A stretch of 64,000 nt of DNA from Crocodylus rhombifer (lineage: Eukaryota > Chordata > Crocodylia > Crocodylidae). Location: NCBI GenBank assembly GCA_038503035.1, contig JAVSML010025224.1:1-64000 (forward strand), read 5' to 3'. The position numbers were made by a program, and so were the translations under genes. Position 1 is the first letter of the stretch; the number at the start of each line of letters is the position of its first letter. Below the pieces are notes generated by a model. It ran no database searches and was not told the DNA's origin. It saw only the letters and a program-made list of their open reading frames with translations. Of the stretch, positions 57,789 to 64,000 are shown piece after piece.

Positions 57789-59466
57789 AACTATATCAGT
57801 TGTTTCTCTCAGGAAAGCTGACACCAGTTTCCTAAATACATTGCATTGTTCTGTTGTTCAGCTGCTTGTCTAGTTAATTTCCTCATAAAAAAGTTTCAAT
57901 CAGTCAGGACTCATCAAGCTAATTTTTGCCACTTTAATGTTACTTTTATTACATCCAAGGGACCTTTCTTCATACCTAAACAACAAACCCTGCTGACTAG
58001 GTGGGGGCAAGTTAAGAGGGCAGTTGTACTATACATCTTGGGTTTGCAGCCATCCTGGGGCTTTCCCCAACATTTGTCCTGCTAGAGCTAGCTGTGTTGT
58101 GCATGGGACATAGTGGTAAAAATCTTGTCCCAGTTCTCAGCCCATTGTAACAATGGGTATCTTTGAGTTACTATGCATTGGACTTAGATTCAAGTCCCAG
58201 CTCTCCCATCTCTTTCAGCTTGAGCAACAGAAAGATTTCGTGTATGACACAGACCTTGCTGATCTGGTCTGGGAAGAAAGTGATTTTTATTATGCAGTAA
58301 AGAGTTATGTTGTTGTAATTTGAAGGGAAATCTTTTCCATTTTTGTTCTGTTTTGTTTTTTTTTCCCAGTGTGAAGAATTTTGAAGTAGAGACTATCCTT
58401 GGGAATATGTGTGCAGTTCATTTTTTGGGAGTGTTGCCTTGCCAGTGGTGGCTTCACTGAAGACTAAACTTCTAGGCATGGGACCTGGGGCAATAGTGTA
58501 GTCTTTTTCCTAAAGAACTAGATAGAAAAACATAAAACTATTTGATGTTTGTGGATGTAGATGTGTGCTGGGGAAGAGGCTGGAGGCACAAGGAAAGCAG
58601 CAGCCCTCTTAGTAAGTGGCGGGGATTTAAACAAATAGGAGTCCTGCTAGGCAACATTATTGCTTCTAAAGACCTGAAATCAGCACAGCCTTAGAGTCTA
58701 CTTGAGTTGATGGTAAATGAGTGGAGACTGAATAGAGATTTTGGAGGGACCTGGAGGATGACGAGGGGTAGACTTGATGACAGGACTCCACAGAAACTGA
58801 GGAGGTGAAGAATGTGTCATAGGAGAAAATAGAAAGTGTTTCTTCTAAATGAATGCTGCTTAATTTTCTGGATTTAATTTTGTATGTAGAAATCCTGAGG
58901 GATGCTGGCTAACAAAGTGTTTTCAAAATAGTGTATGCTAGCAGAATGCCACATTTATGTAAATGTGTTTTATGCTTCTGAAGCTGGGTTTTACCAGGCT
59001 CTTAAATCTTTACAAGCTTCTCTTTTCAGCTGGTTAAGTCTAGGCAGTCACTTAGGTAGGTAGGCAAGCCGACATACCACAGAGAAACAGCAGCACTGCT
59101 GAGAAATTATGATGTAGGACTAATCGGCTTCTTTTTTGCAAATGGAAAGCTGAAGTCCCAATGATCTCTGTTTAATGCCTTTTAATTTCTTTCAGTTGGT
59201 GCTTACTCAGCAAAGGGCTAATAAAATGGCTACTTCTCCAATGAAAATGCAAGGCAGGTGGTTCTGGTAATTGTGCCAGGCCAGCAGATTTTTAGATTTT
59301 TTAAATCTATTTTATTCATTCATAGATACTTTTACATGGTGCTTGTAAGCATTAGTGCATTATGGACTTGTATATCTTATAACCATCATTTCACAACACT
59401 TTTTTGGGAGGTAAGGTAATAAATGGTATTGCAGTATTATAAATGTGATGGTCTAAGAAAAATGCC
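57789..59466. other. Upstream region of gene C, no gene seen
   Basis: AT-rich sequence without an exon. It may hold enhancers of gene C; no motif is supported. Confidence 0.5.
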
Positions 59467-59590
59467 AGACACATCTTTTATTGGACCAACTGTGTACATG
59501 GGAGGGATAGAGATGAGCTTTTGAGTCCCACTATACCCTTCCTCAGCTCTCTGTCAGGTCTGTCAGAGAGCTGAGGAAGGGTACTAGGTC
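59467..59590. repeat. MITE copy with a strong hairpin
   Basis: Starts CATCTTTTATTGGACCAACT (hairpin family arm). It contains CCCTTCCTCAGCTCTCTG and the inverse CAGAGAGCTGAGGAAGGG (about 59536-59582), a stem of about 20 bp with a loop of about 10 bases. Confidence 0.7.
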
Positions 59591-60433
59591 TTGTTCCAGC
59601 ACTGCATAGCAATGATTTCTTACAGAATATATTTCTGCCATGGCTGCTGCAGAATGCCAACACTTCAGTCCAAAGGAAGCATTGACTAGCTATTTTGGTT
59701 ATTTACTTACCCCTTTCCAAACAGTGTCATAAGATCTAATGGGATACTTTTATGCTATTTATAACATATTATTTTTAGAAATATGGGGGAAAAGGTAATG
59801 TCAGCTACACAGTATGATGTTGTACTCCTGTTAAATGTTTCATTTAGAAAATGTTTTTAGTGCAAGTATAAAGTATCTGGGAATTAACTTTTGTTTTTTT
59901 TATAAAAGGCATAAATGTAACACCAGCTATAACAATATAAGACTTTCCTATATCCCAGCTTTCTCATTCAACACCAATATATTCTGACCGTGACTTGGAG
60001 GGAACACATTTTGTATTAGAAAGCAGTTCATTTTATTTTCTCCTTCACTATTTAGCTGCTGTTTAGCCTGCTGAGATGGCTATCCATAAGCCATTTTCTG
60101 TGCATCTTCTCAACACCTAACTGCCTGGAAATGATCTGAGGCAGAAATAAATAGCCATGCAGTAAGAATGACGGTTGGCCAGGACATTGCCACAGGATCT
60201 ATCTAAAATAATATCCAGTAACAAGGTTTTAAATGTAATCAGACACCATTTTTGACAATGTAATAGCCCTAGTGTGGCATTGCAGTATCAATATTCAGAG
60301 AAAACACAGTATTGCTTTGGATTTGAACCTGCTGGCCCAGACCAAGAGAGGTGCCCACTAATCTATACCGCCACAAGAAAAAGGTTGAAACTGAAGTCCT
60401 GTCCCAATAACATAATTAGGAAAGTATTTATTT
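59591..60433. other. Intergenic, no gene seen
   Basis: AT-rich; no supported exon or repeat boundary. Confidence 0.5.
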
Positions 60434-60987
60434 CAGGGGTCGGCAACATTTTTGGGCCCCCGGATTTGGAAGATGTTGGCATACCAGGGGTGGACAGGAG
60501 GGAAGCAATGAGGGCCATGATCCTTGTTGTGGCAGCACAGAGCTGGCTCCTTCCCTGCTGTGCACCCTGAGGTGCACATACAGCCACCACTACCAGGGAG
60601 CCTGGGCTGCTCGCAGCAGGCAGCAGGTAGGCTGCAAACAGCTGCACTGGGGTTTGGAGCCCCAGCCCAGCTTCATAGTGGTAGCAGCTGCATGCATGCC
60701 TCAGGGTGATTGACAGGGAAAGGGCTAGGGTTGTACTGCCCCAGGCCCCCTGCTGTGTGCCTTGAGGTGCATGTCCAGCTGCCACCAACAACAGACCAGG
60801 GCCGGGGCTCCGGACCCCAGTGCACCAGTTGCAGCCTTCTGGCTGCCTGCCACATCCAGCTTGGGTTCTGGGCCGCTGCTGCCTGCCAGAGAGCCTGGTG
60901 TAACCAGCCCAGGCTCCATGGCTGGCAGCAGCTGCTCAGAGCCCAGGCCAGCTGTAGCTTGCCAAGCAAAATGGCCTCATTTATCAT
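60434..60987. repeat. hAT-like repeat, GGGTCGGCAAC end
   Basis: CAGGGGTCGGCAACATTTTT is a common hAT end. The interior is GC-rich with related phrases at 60546-60596 and 60750-60800 (CCTGAGGTGCACATACAGCC; CCTTGAGGTGCATGTCCAGC). The right end is not identified; the next element is inserted close to it. Confidence 0.5.
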
Positions 60988-60995
60988 GCTCTGGC

Positions 60996-61694
60996 TAGAG
61001 GTGCACCAGTATATTGGTCCATATCTTATCAGCACCGATAAAAGGAAAATTGACATTATTGGCAATGAGCTTTTTTTGGCCAATGTGGAATAACATCACC
61101 AATAAATGCTGCGTGCATGTGTGCAGCTGCAGCATGTCCATGGCCAGGCAGCCCAACAGCTTGGAAAGCAGCATCTAGGCAGTAAGACTGGGGGTGGGGG
61201 GGATGGGCTTGGGGGAGGGGAGGGATGGGGCAGGGCAGATCAAGGCCCCCACGGTGAGGGAGGGAGTGGGGGCTGGGGTAGGGGCAGGTACTGTCCAGCA
61301 TGGGCAAGGGTGGGGCACAGGATAGAGGCACAGGAGGTGCAGGGGGATGGAAAGGACAGTGGCTTTCTGCCACTGCTCACATCCCTGTGGGAGGCAGGGG
61401 GGCATGTACCCCCTGGAGTTGTGCGCAGGGCAAGGCTGGGCTGCCCACTGTGGGCTTGGGGCCAGGTGCTGGCCCCTGCCCCAGCACTACTCCCTCCCTC
61501 ACCACGGGGCTTTGATCTGCTTCTCCATGCCCTTCCCCTCCTCTGTGCCCCTTCCCTCCACAGACTTACTGGTTGGATGCTGCTCTCCAAGCTGCTGGGC
61601 TGCATATTGGCAATCGGATCAGTATGGGCCAATATGGCTGGTTAATAACTGGCCATCGCTATCAGCCAAAAAAATCTTTATTGGTGAACCTCTA
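60996..61694. mobile_element. hAT-type MITE with perfect TSD
   Basis: Starts TAGAGGTGCACCAGTATATT and ends TATTGGTGAACCTCTA (inverted), flanked by the 8-bp duplication GCTCTGGC (60988-60995 and 61695-61702). A second inner inverted pair (ATCGGTGCTGATAAG-like and GCTATCAGCC) adds to the fold. No coding capacity; the GC-rich interior gives only chance frames. Confidence 0.85.
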
Positions 61695-61763
61695 GCTCTG
61701 GCACATGTGCTAGCAGATTCTAACCTCTGTTCTGTTGCTTTAATACAGCTGGTATTTCTTAGG

Positions 61764-61850
61764 GTAATATCTTTTATTTGACCGACTGTGTAGTTGTGTT
61801 AAAGTCAGACAAGTTTTCAAACACAAGACTAGAATTTCAGCCCCCAAATC
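61764..61850. repeat. MITE arm (hairpin family)
   Basis: TAATATCTTTTATTTGACCG followed by AAAGTCAGACAAGTTTTCAA matches the family arm seen at 4107 and 59467. Confidence 0.6.
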
Positions 61851-61949
61851 TACAGCAAAATAGCAATTTCTCCTGCCTTGTTTCTAGGTGGTACTTCACA
61901 TCAGTTGTTAAAAACTGTACAACAAGGTTTTCTATCTCCTAAAATTGCT

Positions 61950-62250
61950 GGGCATCTATACACATGCTCAGGGTGGGGGTGGGGTAGGCAGGGGACTTTT
62001 TAATTACAGCTCTTGGGAGCCACTCTAATTAAAATGCATGCAGTGTCTTGTGTATTCAGCATCCCATTTGACAAGATTTAGTTAAAGTGCCTCCACTGAC
62101 ATTTTGAAATGTGGGGATGCTGAATACACATGACGGTCAGGCTGCTCGAGCATTCTAATTAGCACGCTCCAGCACTCATTGTAATTAGAACGTGTCAGAG
62201 CAGGCATCCTGTCCATGTTCAGGCACCCATTAAGCCTTGGTGGGGGAGGT
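61950..62250. repeat. Palindromic MITE, CATCTATACACATGC end
   Basis: The start GGGCATCTATACACATGCTC resembles the family at 5652. Inverted phrases TGTGTATTCAGCATCCC (62050) and GGGGATGCTGAATACACA (62113) form a central hairpin. Confidence 0.55.
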
Positions 62251-62819
62251 GGGAGAAACCCCAACATATTCTGTTTGTTAGAAGAAAAGCATATATGAAA
62301 TCTTTCACGGAAATTGCAGACACTTGCAGTGTGTCTGCCACATTTCAGTCTATACAACAAAACACTCTTTTGGGCTCAGTGTACACCTCTCATAAACCCA
62401 TTCTTCCAAAACACTGTCTTTGAAGTGGCTTCTGTTTCTGGAATGGAAAGAGTTTAATATCATATAATCACAATTCACTGCCTTCTAAACATTAGTCTGC
62501 TGAATCTTATACAAACATGTCATGTATGCTTAGTAACTTGTAGCTTCTCATGTCACTAAAGTATTGGTTTAAGCACCATAGTCAGTGAGGGGGAATTAGT
62601 GCAGCAGAATTCATAAAAAGGTACTCAGATAGGTACCCCCTCTTCAAATAAAGGGATGTTAGCGGGTGCACTGCGGGAGGCATAGCTGCCTAGCTGTGTG
62701 CAACTCCCTTCCTCTTCCTGCAGAGCAGAGACAGGACATGTGGTGACCCTTAACTATGTACAGTTTAATATGATACAACAGTTTACAGAATGAATGTATA
62801 TACACATATGCAATAAAGT

Positions 62820-62892
62820 GTTTGCAGTGTGTGTGTTTGTGTGTGTATGTATGTATGTGTGTGAATATATATATATATATATATATATATTC
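62820..62892. repeat. TG/TGTA/TA microsatellite
   Basis: A compound tract of GT, ATGT and then about 14 AT units. Confidence 0.95.
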
Positions 62893-63589
62893 AAACACAC
62901 TCTACTAGCCCCTGGCCCATTGCCTAGGCTGGTCCCCCTGGGGACCTCTGGAGATGAACTGAAGGCCCCGCCTTCCCAGTCAGAACCCTCCAGCCCTGAG
63001 GAGAGGGACCCTCCAGTATAACCAGGGGTTGATTTAAGGACTGAGAATAATAGGACTGGCAGTGGTAAGACATTGATTAAATATTCCTCAACAGGGTTTT
63101 TATCAAACACAATGCATTCAAGTACAATAATGAGGTACAAGGTTTACAAACAATAAGATGCAGGGTTTACAACATGAAATCATAGAGGAAGTGAACAGCA
63201 TACAGCTGTGGTGCAACAGTGGCGCCACAGAAAGAAATGACCCCAGGATGGGGGGGAAAGAAAAAAGAATACCCCGATACCCCAGAGGGCACCTTTTAAC
63301 CCTGCTTAAATTACACAACTGGCTGGGCCTCAACCCAGGAACCCCCTTTCCATCAGGGGGCTTCCCCTCAACCACCCACCACAGAGGGGAGGGCCCTTCT
63401 CCCCTATGGGAACCCCCTTCCCAGGCAACTCCCTAGGACTTGCCAAGGCTGCACTTGTCTCCAGGGCTGAGGTGTCTCCTCCCTCTGTGGGGGGCCTTCA
63501 GCTGCCTTGGGGGCTCTTCTGGCCTGTCAGCCTGATCTTGGCCCTGTGCCCCAACCTGTGGACCAGCGGCCTGGTCCTTGCCTCGTGCA

Positions 63590-63870
63590 AAATTGAAGAC
63601 CTGCGCTGGTCATGCAGCCGCTGGGTCCCTGCAGCTCTATGGCCCTGTGCTCTATGGTCCTATGCACTAATGGCCCAGTTCCTGCCTCAGGCAGGATTGG
63701 AGACCCCTGCTGCCTTGTGCAGCAGCCAGGGTCCAGTCTACTCCTGGACCCTCCATGCACCGACCTATGCACCATCATCCCTGCCCTGTGCGGGGGGTTG
63801 GGGACCTGCGCTGCCCAGTGCAGTGCCTGAGGTCCCATCCACTCCCAGACCCTCCATGCATTGACCTACA
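63590..63870. repeat. Imperfect tandem repeats at right edge
   Basis: Phrases GACCTGCGCTG (63598, 63803), GGACCCTCCATGCACCGACC (63745) and AGACCCTCCATGCATTGACC (63847) recur at roughly 100-200-base spacing. Confidence 0.5.
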
Positions 63871-64000
63871 TGGTGGGACTGGGGATGCAGCTGCTTGCCG
63901 CTCCCCATCCGATGAGGCGTCTTCTGGGTGGTTCTAGAGCAACTGCTTCACCCCACTGGTCAGCTCAGCCAGCTCTTCTCAGCCCTCTTTGTTGCCCCTC

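Larger units (their letters stand above)
62640..64000. other. GC-rich edge region, unclassified
   Basis: Short frames on both strands are chance products of GC-rich sequence. The phrase GGGCCTCAACCCAGGAACCC (63325) recalls the gypsy LTR phrase GGCCTCAACCCGGATGCG, so part of a diverged LTR is possible. The region continues beyond the window. Confidence 0.35.

Noticed and set aside
61106..61645. 179-residue Gly-rich frame
   Set aside because: Lies wholly inside a TSD-flanked MITE of biased composition with no start context or homology.
62820..62898. Tyr/Ile-rich peptide frame
   Set aside because: Translation of the TG/TA microsatellite.
63218..63240. TGGCGCCAC near 63220 as a retroviral tRNA-Lys primer site
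   Set aside because: Only seven bases match and the motif is palindromic; no adjacent LTR edge was found.

Overview
The window is nuclear DNA of an amniote, most likely a sauropsid. A crocodilian or a turtle would fit best: three type I keratin genes with the standard vertebrate intron positions sit among CR1 LINE fragments, many hAT- and Harbinger-like elements, a Ty3/gypsy retrotransposon and a gammaretrovirus-like ERV. Species is inferred; no species-specific sequence was searched.

Host genes. Three type I (acidic) keratin genes of hair/hard-keratin type lie head to tail on the minus strand, transcribed right to left: gene C (53582-57673), gene B (30612-37153) and gene A (10536-14161). 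Internal exons 2 to 5 are 83, 157, 162 and 126 bp in all three, and exon 6 is 221 bp in B and C. Each gene has a matching block of about 75 bp upstream that covers the TATA position. C keeps canonical rod-end motifs and a long conserved tail. B has a short Cys/Pro-rich tail. A has lost the exon 6 splice donor and probably ends by read-through into intron 6, leaving a plausible old tail exon stranded at 9536-9707. A and B resemble each other even in introns, so they are the younger duplicates.

Between A and B (about 15-24.6 kb) is a three-layer nest: a TTA-flanked element, interrupted by a second TTA-flanked Harbinger-like element, interrupted by a gypsy element of 6.2 kb with both LTRs, a 5-bp target duplication, a tRNA-Gly primer site and the domain order Gag-PR-IN-RT-RNaseH, as in Gmr1-type elements. 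Its Gag carries a SCAN-like region. A second copy of the outer element next door acts as an empty-site reference.

Between B and C (37.7-53.1 kb) lie a gamma-like ERV with gag, pro and an env fragment but no RT or integrase; a gypsy-type solo LTR with 5-bp TSD; a CR1 fragment; and a hAT transposon with 8-bp TSD whose transposase is split by a third ERV LTR.

The flanks (1-9.3 kb and 57.8-64 kb) hold only repeats: an old LINE RT remnant, MITEs, a hAT MITE with perfect 8-bp TSD, a TG/TA microsatellite and a GC-rich tandem region at the right edge. No tRNA, rRNA, CRISPR or bacterial feature was seen. Coordinates of repeat ends without a stated TSD are approximate.
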